From the NCBI RefSeq assembly GCF_002343915.1, contig NZ_NETK01000001.1:2046001-2110000 (forward strand): a DNA stretch of 64,000 nucleotides. The letters are read 5' to 3'. A program made the translations under genes and the position numbers. The notes under the pieces were generated by a model. The model saw only the letters and a list, made by a program, of their open reading frames with translations. It was not told the DNA's origin and did no database searches. Below are positions 53,611 through 62,083 of the stretch, one piece after another. The DNA is from Nannocystis exedens. GTDB lineage: Bacteria > Myxococcota_A > Polyangia > Nannocystales > Nannocystaceae. Numbering within the stretch: the first letter of the stretch is position 1; every line of letters begins with the position of its first letter.

Positions 53611-54067
53611 ACGTGCGCTTCCTGCCTGCGGCGACGTCGACACCGCGGCCCCCACCGGGATGGCCCGTGGCTGCAGTTCCGCGTCCCCCGGACGCGCGTG
53701 CGGCGAACCGAGCGCGATGGTCGCCGTGCGCGAGCTTCCGACCGCGCTCGACGCTCGCGGTGGAGACCGCAGCGCGGATGTAGCCGCCCGTGGTTCCTGC
53801 CCGACGAGCGGCGGCGCTCGGCGCGACGCGGCGTCAGCCCTGCAAGCGGCGCTCAGCCGTCGAGAAAATTCGACTTCAGGAAACTTCTCGCGGCCTCGTG
53901 CATGAATAGAAGCGACGGTCCGGCTCGCGCTTTCGAACCCATGCCCCAGCCGCCTCCCGGATGACCCATCGGTCATGTCGGGTAGGCGCGCCTCCTGGAC
54001 GCCGGCACCGTCGAGCCCGCGCGAGCGCTCGACGGCCGGACGAACGATCACAACCGAGGATCGAACC

Positions 54068-54847
54068 ATGCCACACTGCTCCCGAGATCGTTTTCTTCAC
54101 CGTGACGCGCGATCGGTCAGGCGTCGCCACGTCAAACTTCGCCTCGCATCCGCGTGCGCTGCCACCTGGTTGTTCGCCACCGGGTGCGGCAAGACGGGAA
54201 CACTACCGGACGACGTCGAGACCGGTTCGGAGAGCTCCACGGGCGACGACACGAGCGGCGCGCCGTCGCCCACCAGCGGGACGACGAGCGACGAGGACAC
54301 CGGCGGGTCGACGGGTGGCGGCTCGACGAGCTCAGCCGGGACCGACGCAACGACAGGCGGCAGCTCGAGTCTTATCGTGGACGGATGCAAGGCGTATTGC
54401 GAGCACCTGGTCTCCTGCGGGTGGGGCGAGCCCGAACTCGGTGAATGCGTGCAGCAGTGCATCGTCGACTACGAGAGCGAGGGAGAGTGCGCGGCCGGCA
54501 ACTCCGCACTGCTCGCATGCCTGGCCGGAATGACGTGCGACGAGATCGCCACCGACACGTGGGCTTCCTGCGGAGAGGCCGCGAAAGCTCAGGGCGAGGC
54601 CTGCGGCGTGCTCCACTGCAATGTCTTCGGCTCCGGAGAGAGCGGTGCGTCCATCTGCACCATCGAGCTCGCCTGCGCCGCCGAGCCGCCGCAGTGGATG
54701 GAGTGCGACTCGGCGCAGTGCGTTTGCTTCGAGGACGGGGTTCTCATCGGTTCATGCGAGCCCTCGGCGTCGATCTGCACTCCTCCAGAGGAGGAGGGCG
54801 ACGTCGACCGAATCGTCGCGTGGACCAAGGCCTGCTGCGGCTTTTAG
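54068..54847 (+). CDS. Cys-rich lipoprotein with Ser/Thr tether (paralogue of 36211-36954)
   Basis: 259 residues from ATG 54068, which has GAGGA 7 bases upstream. The n-region of the signal is long and Arg-rich; the signal ends in TWLFATGC (Cys about 42). A Ser/Thr/Gly/Asp tether follows, then a Cys-rich domain: CKAYCEHLVSCGW, GECVQQCIVDY, CLAGMTCDEIATDTWASC, CDSAQCVCFEDGVLIGSC and KACCGF at the end. Spacing of Cys matches the lipoprotein at 36 kb. It is intact although flanked by IS debris, so it may have been moved with or captured by it. Confidence 0.82.
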   Translation: MPHCSRDRFLHRDARSVRRRHVKLRLASACAATWLFATGCGKTGTLPDDVETGSESSTGDDTSGAPSPTSGTTSDEDTGGSTGGGSTSSAGTDATTGGSSSLIVDGCKAYCEHLVSCGWGEPELGECVQQCIVDYESEGECAAGNSALLACLAGMTCDEIATDTWASCGEAAKAQGEACGVLHCNVFGSGESGASICTIELACAAEPPQWMECDSAQCVCFEDGVLIGSCEPSASICTPPEEEGDVDRIVAWTKACCGF

Positions 54848-54974
54848 CGCGATAGGGACTCCACTGCTCGTGTGTTCCTCCCAGCCGAGGGCTCCGCTCA
54901 GGCGTTGTCCCATCCCGGAGGCCGCCGCGTCGGCCACGAAGTGGGGCATCGGCTCGCGCGCCCGGAATCTCGTC

Positions 54975-55205
54975 CTATGAAAGCCTGGCGACGGCACGAG
55001 GGCGCACAGCCTCGCCAGGAACCTGTCGGGGGGTCATGTCGGCGTGGGCGACACCGCTGCGCCAGGGAGCCTTGCCGTGCCGCTCGCGCCAGCGCGTCAG
55101 CTGCGACCGCTGGATCCCCAGCCACGCCGCGAAGCGGGCCGGCCCCAGCTCGGTCCGCTGGGAGATGCAGTGGCGAGGTTCATAGACCGAGCCAACCGTA
55201 GTCAA
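54975..55205 (-). pseudogene. IS3-like transposase N-terminal fragment
   Basis: The minus strand encodes ELGPARFAAWLGIQRSQLTR and WRERHGKAP, like the start of IS3-type integrase-core transposases (a W-G-I-x-x-S-x-x-x-W-R-x-R-x-G-K pattern). No catalytic domain follows. The matching C-terminal end of the same IS family occurs at 58259-58459. Confidence 0.5.
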
Positions 55206-55406
55206 TAGAATGAACGTGCGCCAAGTGCTCGCTTACTCGTCGATCGGGTAGCTCAGTGATGGCAGGCCGCTCGCGGGGCTCACGTCGTCGCGACGTCGTC
55301 GGCCGCGAGCGCGTGGACCGCCTCGATGTTGCTGCGGTGCTGAGCGATGTCCTGCGGGCCGAGGGCGGGCGGCACGTAGGTGGCGGGGTAGCCGAACATC
55401 GTCGCG

Positions 55407-55676
55407 TCATGCGGCGTGACGCCGCTGCGTGTGGACGAAGTGGCCGCGGAAGGTCCAGTTGAACGGGTGCGCTTCGTCGCGGTTCCAGCGCCGAATGAAG
55501 TTCATCACGGCGCGAGGCAAGGCTCCGACGCAGGGAAAGTCGGCGTAGCGGAGGACGCGGCGCTGCAGTCGCGAGAACCAGATCTCGATCTGGTTGACCC
55601 ACGAGGCATGGATGGGCGTGTACACGAAGTGAAAGCGGTCGCCGTGGCGCCGGTTGAAGCGGGTCCAACGGTAGTC
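55407..55676 (-). pseudogene. IS630-family transposase C-terminal fragment
   Basis: The minus strand encodes NRRHGDRFHFVYTPIHASWV, NQIEIWFSRLQRRVLRYADF, NFIRRWNRDEAHPFNWTFRG to a stop at 55407. This matches the end of IS630-type transposases, including the final region after the DDE Glu (NQIEIWF). The upstream part is replaced at about 55676 by IS1380 sequence on the other strand. Confidence 0.65.
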
Positions 55677-55678
55677 CG

Positions 55679-56386
55679 CTGAAGCAGGCCCGCACCACCT
55701 CCGAGCAGACCGGCAAGGAAGCACGCGTCTTCAAGGACTTTCGCTACGAGACCAACAGCACGTGGTCGCGAGAGCGCCGTGTAATTGGCAAGGCCGAGTA
55801 CACGACGGACAAGGAGAACCCGCGCTTCGTCGCCACCAACCTCTCGCATGACGAGTACGACGCGCGCTCGCTCTACGAGGACCTCTACTGCGCTCGCGGG
55901 GACATGGAGAACAGGATCAAGGAGCAGCAGCTCGGCCTCTTCGCCGACCGCACCAGCGCCCACACGCTGCGCGCCAACCAGCTCCGCCTGTGGCTCTCGT
56001 CCGTCGCCTACATGATCCTCAACGAGCTCCGCCGGATCACCCTCGCCGGTACCGAGCTCGCCCACGCCCAGGTCTCCACGATCCGCACGCGGATGCTCAA
56101 GTTCGGTACCATCGTCACCACCTCGGTCCGCAGGATCCGCGTCTCCCCAAGCTCGGTCTTCCCACTCCAGCACGTGTGGTGGCGCGTCCTCGAGAACATC
56201 CACCGCCATTCACGTCATGAGACGCTGACGGCCCTCGCCATCCGTCACACAATGGTGCGCTGCGCTGCGCGCCGGGATTCGTCTGTCCTTATGGCAGGTC
56301 ACTCAAAACGCGTAGCCGGCTTTGTAATCCCTCTTACAGCTCGGCTCACGTCGACGGCGTCCAACATCTCCCACCAAGCCCCCTGA
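55679..56386 (+). pseudogene. IS1380-family transposase C-terminal part
   Basis: Open without a plausible start. LKQARTTSEQTGKEARVFKD, RYETNSTWSRERRVIGKAEY, NPRFVATNLSHDEYDARSLY, EDLYCARGDMENRIKEQQLG, LFADRTSAHTLRANQLRLWL, then RMLKFGTIVTTSVRRIRVSP. This is the C-terminal half of an IS1380 transposase including the ENRIKEQQ block with the last catalytic Glu. The N-terminal half is missing where the IS630 fragment abuts. The right inverted repeat follows 30 bases after the stop. Confidence 0.75.
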
Positions 56387-56565
56387 CAGCCGCTTGGCGG
56401 GCCCCACCTATCCTTGGTGAGAAAATCCGGGCTAGCGTCCGCCGGCGGCGTCGGCAGCGTCACCGGGTCGCCGCCGCCCCCCGCGCGGCCGCAGATGCTC
56501 GCGCAGGTGCAATCCGCTGCGGCGCCGGCGATCGCCCGCGGTCCGGTCGCTGCGCTCGATCGACG

Positions 56566-56579
56566 TGTCTCTCGGGACA
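56566..56579. repeat. TGTC/GACA hairpin
   Basis: TGTC-tctcgg-GACA, followed by TGTCATGA. A weak 4-bp member of the dispersed family, 130 bp beyond the IS relic. Confidence 0.35.
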
Positions 56580-56876
56580 TGTCATGATTCGGGGCGTGAT
56601 CCGACGCCGTCCCGCGCGGCCCATCCGCGCGAATGTCACGACCCGTCGCCGCGACGGCGCAGGCGGGCCGCCGGCGGCGGTCGGCCGAGCGAGCTCGCGT
56701 CAAACTTCGCCCGCCGGCGTGACCCCGGCGACGAGCGGCCCGCGTGTCCGCCTGCCTCGCACCCGCGCGTGCATTCCGGCGCGATTTCGCTCGCATATCC
56801 CGGCCTCCACCCCGCCGCGAAAAAATTCGTCGTGGTCGTGTAGGGTTCTGTTGGCGAGCGACACTCGAGCTCCGCG

Positions 56877-58043
56877 ATGACCGATCTGCTGACCACAGAC
56901 CCCTACGCCTTGCTCGTCGGGAGCCTCATCTACCTGGTCTACGGGATGGGTCTGCTCACCTTGCTGGTGATGCCGGTGATGCGGCTGTGGGCCCTGGCGC
57001 TGACGGCGGCGCGGTGGCTGGCGCGGGCTCTGCCGCAGCTGCTCCTGGCCCGCCCGACCTTCGGTGCCTCGCCGTCGCGCCCGCTCCAGCTCGCCGGCCT
57101 GTCCCGGCCGATGGTGGCGGTGATCCAGCAGACGCGCACGCTCGCGTCCGAGCTCCGCCGCGCCAGCGTCCAGGCCGCCGACTGGCCGGCCGAAGCGGCC
57201 GAGCCGACCCGCAGCGGCTGGCGCGAGCTCTTGCTCGGGGTGTCCGAAGGGCGCGCCCCGCTGACCGCCATCCGCGACCACGTGTTCGTGTGGATCGGGC
57301 TGGTCGAGGCGCTGCCCGCCAGCGACCGCGAGCGGCTGGCCGACCTCGGGGTCGACGTCGAGGCGGTGCGCCGCACGCTGACCGAGGAGGGCTCGCCGGC
57401 CGAGGTCGTGCGCGCGCTCGCCGGGCAGCTGTGGGCCATCGACGAGCGGCTCGCCTCCGCCGGCAACTTCGGCTACCGCAGCCACGGAGCCGCGCCCGCG
57501 GCCGGCGCGAGGTCGCTGGCGGCCAGCACCGGCGCGGGCGAGGACGACGAGCGGACCCGCCGCGGGCGCTGGGCCGGCACGGTCGCCGAACACGGCCCCG
57601 GGCTGTCGCAGATGGCGGCCAGCTACAGCCGCAACGCCGCCGAGCGCGCCGACCTCGAGCAGGACATCGCCCTCGCGCTGTGGCGCGCGCTGCCGATGTT
57701 CCGCGGCGAGTCGTCGCTCAAGACCTTCGCCTATCGGGTCGCCCGCTACTGTTGCTTCCGCCACGTCCGCCGGCGCAAGGACATCGACGCGGCGGTCGAC
57801 CCGGCGAGCGTGGCCGACCCGGCGGCGTGCATCGAATCGGCGCTCGTCCGCGCCGACCAGCGCGCGCGGATCGAGCAAGCCCTGACCGACCTGCCCGACA
57901 ACCTCGAGTCGGTGATGGCGCTGCACCTCTCGGGTCACTCGTACGCGCAGATCGCCGAGACCCTCGGGATCACCGAGCGCAACGTCTCGGTCCGGCTGTC
58001 CCGCGCCCGCGCCCGCCTCCGCCGCCAGCTCGTCGCCGCGTGA
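56877..58043 (+). CDS. Membrane-anchored sigma-70 family factor
   Basis: 388 residues in one uninterrupted frame. Residues 10-48 are strongly hydrophobic (ALLVGSLIYLVYGMGLLTLL, then VMPVMRLWALALTAARWL), one long or two short membrane helices. A 190-residue uncharacterised region follows. Sigma region 2 is at about 241-302 (DLEQDIALALWRALPMFRGE, SSLKTFAYRVARYCCFRHVR) and region 4 at 333-385 (LTDLPDNLESVMALHLSGHS, IAETLGITERNVSVRLSRAR). ECF sigma factors with an N-terminal membrane anchor are unusual; it may need proteolytic release. An AT-rich GAAAAAATTCGTCG and TAGGGT lie 30-60 bases upstream of ATG 56877 and may be the promoter. Confidence 0.85.
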   Translation: MTDLLTTDPYALLVGSLIYLVYGMGLLTLLVMPVMRLWALALTAARWLARALPQLLLARPTFGASPSRPLQLAGLSRPMVAVIQQTRTLASELRRASVQAADWPAEAAEPTRSGWRELLLGVSEGRAPLTAIRDHVFVWIGLVEALPASDRERLADLGVDVEAVRRTLTEEGSPAEVVRALAGQLWAIDERLASAGNFGYRSHGAAPAAGARSLAASTGAGEDDERTRRGRWAGTVAEHGPGLSQMAASYSRNAAERADLEQDIALALWRALPMFRGESSLKTFAYRVARYCCFRHVRRRKDIDAAVDPASVADPAACIESALVRADQRARIEQALTDLPDNLESVMALHLSGHSYAQIAETLGITERNVSVRLSRARARLRRQLVAA

Positions 58044-58120
58044 ACGCGGCCCCGCCGCCAGGCCGAGCGCGCGCGCCCCCGAACCCTCGCAGCGAGCGCC
58101 TGCGGGTCGCGGTCGCCGAT

Positions 58121-58160
58121 CCTGTCCGAAGAGCCATGTGACGAATGACGCCCGGCCCTC
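58121..58160 (+). repeat. TGTCCGAAG-type dispersed repeat, extended copy
   Basis: CCTGTCCGAAGAGCCATGTG followed by ACGAATGACGCCCGGCC. It shares about 55 bp with the copy at 59581, including upstream GAGCGCCTGCGG, so it is a longer dispersed unit. Confidence 0.55.
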
Positions 58161-58258
58161 GGCGGCCCCGACGCGAGGCTGTACTGGCTCAGCGTGAACG
58201 GACCGATGGCGAGTTGACGAACGGAGATGCTGAGGTTGAAGTGGAGGGTCGAGAGAAG

Positions 58259-58459
58259 TCACGCGGCGGCGCCGAGGTGGTCCAATTCTCGGCGCTTGCG
58301 TCGGAGCTCGCGGGCTGCCTCGAGCTTGCGATCGCGGCCTGTCCAGAACTCGGTCTCGCAGCCGAGGAGCTTGTCTCGCGGGCTGACGCAGCCGATCGCG
58401 CTGTGAAGGCGGGGGTTGTTGTAGCGGTCGCCAGCCGGACGCCTGCGGCACGGGGGCAA
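58259..58459 (-). pseudogene. IS3-like transposase C-terminal fragment
   Basis: The minus strand encodes YNNPRLHSAIGCVSPRDKLL, then GRDRKLEAARELRRKRREL, the typical end of IS3-type transposases (Y-N-x-x-R-L-H-S-A-I-G-Y-V-T-P). Only this end remains. Confidence 0.65.
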
Positions 58460-58640
58460 CGGCGTCGGCGGCGATCCGCACGTGCTCTACGAGTGTCACA
58501 ACGGCGCCTTGCAGCTCCTCGAGGACTGCGGCGAGATGGGCTCGTACATGCCGCTCGGCACCCCCGACCGCCGCCCGGGCGACGCCGAGGTGCCGGCCTC
58601 GCCGCACCCGGCCGTGCTCGACACGCGTACGAGCCTCCGG

Positions 58641-58646
58641 TATCGA
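58641..58646 (+). promoter_or_regulatory. Candidate -10 box of a leaderless promoter
   Basis: TATCGA, 7 bases before ATG 58654. Confidence 0.3.
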
Positions 58647-58653
58647 TCGCCGC

Positions 58654-59025
58654 ATGCTCGGCAGCTCGGCACGGCACGCAGGGATCCTCGGCCTTTGCGC
58701 GCTCGCTGCGTGCGCCTCTCCGCGCCCGACGCCGACGGAGCCCTCCCGCGGGCGCAGCGAGCCGAACGAACCCGCGAGCGCCGAGCCTGACGCCTGCGCC
58801 GGCATCGACGCGCCCGAGCGCCTCGCGATCGACGTGGGCGCTTGGCGCACCACCGCGATCGGTCTGTCGATCCGCTACGAGGGCGCCGCGCACGACTCGT
58901 TCGAGGGCGGCGCGGCCGATCTCCTGCTCTCGCTGGTCCTCTGGGTCGATGGCGAGCCGAGTCAGACCTGGCTCCGTCGGCGCTCGCGGAGCCGCACTAC
59001 GTGGCGTTTCTGGGACACTGCGTAA
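58654..59025 (+). pseudogene. Small lipoprotein, probably frameshifted
   Basis: From ATG 58654 a lipoprotein signal (GILGLCALAAC, Cys about 20) leads to AGIDAPERLAIDVGAWRTTA, ADLLLSLVLWVDGEPSQTW. After about 58970 the frame turns Arg-rich, while another frame continues sensibly (LAPSALAEPHYVAFLGHCVR, then VAAGSAARVEVDVAPF). A single missing base at about 58968-58976 would join them. The original protein would be longer than 140 residues. Family unknown. Confidence 0.45.
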
Positions 59026-59754
59026 GGGTCGCGGCCGGATCGGCTGCGCGCGTGGAAGTCGACGTTGCCCCGTTCCCCCCGGACCGCGCCGTTGACGCTC
59101 GCCCACTCCTTTGCCACGGCGATCGCGCTGGAGAGCGCGAGGACCGGCGACCTCGCCATGCGCTGGTCAGACGGGGCGGGAGGGCTAGTCGCGTCGGCAC
59201 GAAGCCGAGCCGCGTATGCCTCGCACGTCAGGCCGCTCTTCGTCCAGGCTGTCTGTGGGCCCGCCAGCGCCGCTCCGTGGCCGCTTTCATGGGCCCCACT
59301 CCCGGGCGATCGACCCCGTGCTGATCGCCGCGATCGCGGTGGACGCGATCCTGCCGGTGCTCGCGTCGGCACGTCCCGGATGGTGGCTCGAGATCCTCCC
59401 CGTCGAGGGAACGCCCGAGGCGCGGCACGTCGCGTCGTGCACCGCCCCGCCGCCCAGTGGGTCGCGTTCGCGGTGGTGCAGGTCGTCGCGCTGGCGCTGC
59501 AGGTTTGCTGCCAGCAATGCCGGGGCGAAACCTCGCAGGAGGACGCGGGCGCCCGCCGAGCGCCTGCGGTGCGTCGTCGCCATCCTGTCCGAAGAGCCAT
59601 GTGATCATGGACGCCCGGCCATCCGCCGCGCTCCCGGCGGCTCCCCGCCACGCGCGCGGCGGTGGGCGCAATCATCACACCGCATCGAGGCTACCGGAAG
59701 CGCCGACGCGCTCATCGGCGCACGCCTCGCGGGCGCGCGAGGCGCCGTGACCCC
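59026..59754. other. Intergenic region with one dispersed repeat
   Basis: No supportable complete gene. The first part carries the displaced end of the frameshifted lipoprotein. A TGTCCGAAG-type repeat lies at 59581-59620. The region is at the 3' end of the BON-domain gene. Confidence 0.45.
59581..59620 (+). repeat. TGTCCGAAG-type dispersed repeat, extended copy
   Basis: ATCCTGTCCGAAGAGCCATG followed by TGATCATGGACGCCCGGCC, nearly the same as the copy at 58121 over about 55 bp. Confidence 0.55.
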
Positions 59755-61083
59755 TCACGCCTCGCGGTTGCGCGAGGTGGTGGTGCCGGTCGCCTGGGTG
59801 CGGCCGGTTTGGCCCTGCTCGCCCTGCGTGCGGCCGGCCTGGCCCTGCTCGCCCTGGCTTTGACCGGCCTGGGTCTGACCGATCTGGCTCTGTCCGGTCT
59901 GCCCGTGGCTGACGCGGATCTGGTTCTGGACCTCGCGGACCCCCGAGATGTCCTCGCTGAGATCCTCGATCAGGCGCTTGGTCTCACGATCGTCGACCGT
60001 GCCGCTGAGGGAGACGACGCCCTGCTGGACCTTCACCTCGATCTCGCTGGCGTCGACCGACGGATGGCGCGTCAGGGCCTCGCAGATCTCCTCGGTGATG
60101 CGGTCGTCGGACCGGCGGTAGCCCTTCGGCCCGCGCCCGGCGAAGCGCCCGCGCTCCTGCATCCTGCCGCCCATGCCGCCCATGCCGCGGCCCTCCTCGC
60201 CGAAGCTGCGCCGGCGCGGCATGTCCTCCTGGAACCCGCCGCCCTCGAAGCCGCGGTAGCCCTCGCCGTACCCGCCGCCGTAACCCTGGCCCATCCGCGA
60301 GCCCTGGCCGCCGTACTGGCCCTGCCCGTACTGGCCCTGCCCGTACTGGCCCTGCCCGTACTGGCCCTGCCCGTACTGGCCCTGGCTGCCGTAGCCCTGC
60401 TGGCTGTATTGCCCCGGACCGCTCATGCCCTGCTGGCCGTATTGCCCCTGGCCGCCGAAGCCCTGCTGGCCGTATTGCCCCTGCCCGCCGTAGCCGCCCA
60501 TGCCCTGCCCGCCGTAGCCGCCCATGCCCTGCGAGCCGTACTGCCCGCCGTAGCCCTGGTGGCCGCCCATGCCCTGCGAGCCGTACTGCCCGCCGTAGCC
60601 CTGGTGGCCGCCCATGCCCTGCGAGCCGTACTGCCCGCCGTAGCCCTGGTGGCCGCCCATGCCCTGCGAGCCGTACTGCCCGCCGTAGCCCTGGTGGCCG
60701 CCCATGCCCTGCCCGCCGTAGCCGCCCATGCCCTGCGAGCCGTACTGGCCCTGCCCGCCGTACTGCTGACCGTACTGGCCCTGGCCGCCGTAGCCCTGGC
60801 CACCGTACTGGCCCTGCCCGCCATATTGCCCGTGCTCGCGGAACTGGCCCTGCCCGCCGTACTGCGAACCCTGCCCTTCATAGCGGCCGTAGCCGCCGCC
60901 CTGATGCATAGATTCTCCGCCGCGCTGCTCCTCGAACTCGGCGCCCTCGTCGTCGTAGCGACGCCGGCCAGAGCGCTCGCCCGACCATGCGCGCATGTCT
61001 TCGCCGCGCCCTTCCTCGTGCTGCCGGCTCCGGCGGCCGTAGTTCTGCTCCTCTTGCATGTGACGACGATCATCCTGTCTCAT
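59755..61083 (-). CDS. BON-domain protein with prion-like Gly/Tyr/Gln repeats
   Basis: 442 residues. Residues 1-60 are charged and Arg/Glu/Gln-rich. Residues 60-285 are a low-complexity domain of GYGGQ/GQYG repeats, including four identical 15-residue units (MGGHQGYGGQYGSQG) and a GQGQY array. A BON domain follows at about 320-395 (ITEEICEALTRHPSVDASEI, GVVSLSGTVDDRETKRLIED, GVREVQNQIRVSHG). The tail repeats GQ-T-Q-x-G. BON domains bind phospholipid or envelope surfaces, while the repeat region resembles phase-separating prion-like domains. No signal peptide, so it is likely cytoplasmic. GGAGAAGGAGAGG directly upstream supports ATG 61083. Confidence 0.88.
   Translation of the reverse strand: MRQDDRRHMQEEQNYGRRSRQHEEGRGEDMRAWSGERSGRRRYDDEGAEFEEQRGGESMHQGGGYGRYEGQGSQYGGQGQFREHGQYGGQGQYGGQGYGGQGQYGQQYGGQGQYGSQGMGGYGGQGMGGHQGYGGQYGSQGMGGHQGYGGQYGSQGMGGHQGYGGQYGSQGMGGHQGYGGQYGSQGMGGYGGQGMGGYGGQGQYGQQGFGGQGQYGQQGMSGPGQYSQQGYGSQGQYGQGQYGQGQYGQGQYGQGQYGGQGSRMGQGYGGGYGEGYRGFEGGGFQEDMPRRRSFGEEGRGMGGMGGRMQERGRFAGRGPKGYRRSDDRITEEICEALTRHPSVDASEIEVKVQQGVVSLSGTVDDRETKRLIEDLSEDISGVREVQNQIRVSHGQTGQSQIGQTQAGQSQGEQGQAGRTQGEQGQTGRTQATGTTTSRNREA
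60313..60380. repeat. 15-bp tandem repeat within the BON gene
   Basis: TACTGGCCCTGCCCG repeated over four times, encoding GQGQY units on the minus strand. Confidence 0.8.
60526..60705. repeat. Four 45-bp tandem repeats within the BON gene
   Basis: Units at 60526, 60571, 60616 and 60661 are identical at nucleotide level and encode MGGHQGYGGQYGSQG on the minus strand. Perfect identity suggests recent expansion and likely length variation between strains. Confidence 0.9.
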
Positions 61084-62083
61084 GGGATCCTCTCCTTCTC
61101 CATCGGTGGGACGGAAACAATGCGCGACCCGAAAGGCCGCCGTGGCGCGCACAGCATGGAGGGAGCCCGCTCACAGGCTACTCAAAAGGGATCCAGAGCG
61201 GTCCCACGTATATGGCGGTACCGGGCTCATCGATTATGCGCAACATCCGCCGCTGGGAATCACCCTTGTCGAGCCACGCCCCTTTCTATAAGTCGAACTC
61301 GCTTCGTTCGGCGAGGACGGCAGGGGCGAGCCGAACCGAGACAGCCCCGGCGACCGCGGCGCCGAATTGCCGCGATTCGCGTCACCCTTCGACTCCCGGC
61401 GCCGCCCGCAGTCGACCGTCTCCACCCGCCTGGCCGCTGCCGACACCCGCACGCGGCCGAGCCGAACGCGGGCCTGCAGACGGGCCAGCCGCGTCCCTGC
61501 GCCCTTCGATCTCTCTCGATGCTCCGCCGCAGCGGCCCCATCCACGCGAGGGCGCAGCGTCGCCACCACAATGGTGCGGCCCAATCACCACACCGCCTGC
61601 GCGGGCTCGTCGCCGTGTTCGCCGGCGTGATGGCGGTCGGCCGAACCGTCGAGCCCGCCGGCGACGTGCCCCACCCCGGTCGTGCCGCTCGCCGACACCC
61701 TGTGCGCCAGCGCCGACCTCGTCCTCGCCGCCCTCGCGTCCACGCACGCGGCGATGCGAGGCGTCCCCGGCCGCGCGTCGCATCTCGCGTCACGAACGGC
61801 GCAGAAGACCGGATTGCCGCGTGCAGCGCGGCCGCGCCGTCGAGCCGATGAGAATCCCCCCGAAATGGCACCAGCCACCGGGGCCGCCCGAGTCGAACGA
61901 TTCAGTCCCGGGTCCCCGCTCGCTCGCCGCTCGCCCGAAGCCGGCAGCGCGCTCAAACCCCGCGGCTCGAAGGCATCGAGCCGCGCGCGGCGAGCCGCCC
62001 CGGCGCGAATGCCGCGACATGACCCAAGAAACATCTAACTATTCACCGCGTCCCGAGCCGCCGGCGCGCACCGCCGCCGTGCA
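61084..62083. other. Intergenic region of 1 kb, no gene seen
   Basis: Open frames here are Arg/Ala/Pro-rich with no family resemblance. The part near 61280 (CTTATAG on the minus strand) or 61234 (CATAAT on the minus strand) may hold the BON gene promoter. Otherwise nothing recognised. Confidence 0.4.

Larger units (their letters stand above)
53504..56437. mobile_element. IS1380-like element relic bounded by inverted repeats
   Basis: CGCTAGCCCGGATTTCTCACC at 53504-53524 is matched in inverted orientation at 56416-56437, with one extra T. Near the left end, 53527-53610 encodes TRLLKIGAIVTTSVRRIRVS, a copy of the transposase C-terminus that is also found at the right end (MLKFGTIVTTSVRRIRVSPS). 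The intact element would be about half this size. The interior now holds a lipoprotein gene and pieces of two other IS families, so it is a mosaic that has lost its transposase N-terminus. Confidence 0.65.
58044..58640. other. Intergenic region with repeat and IS debris
   Basis: Holds a TGTCCGAAG-type repeat (58121-58160) and the end of an IS3-like transposase on the minus strand (58259-58459). The rest has no supportable gene. Confidence 0.5.

Noticed and set aside
55280..55399. Minus-strand 39-codon frame beginning MFGYPATYVPPALGPQDIAQ
   Set aside because: It looks protein-like but is short, lies between IS fragments and shows no ribosome-binding site or family. It may be the end of a lost gene; not enough to call.
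60313..60705. Repeat array considered as a CRISPR locus
   Set aside because: The units are directly adjacent without spacers and keep the reading frame; they are coding tandem repeats.
59662..61100. Long plus-strand frame of Ala/Val/Leu repeats opposite the BON gene
   Set aside because: It is the complement of the Gly/Tyr/Gln repeat gene. The repeats explain its length, and the minus frame has a domain, a strong ribosome-binding site and a clear start.
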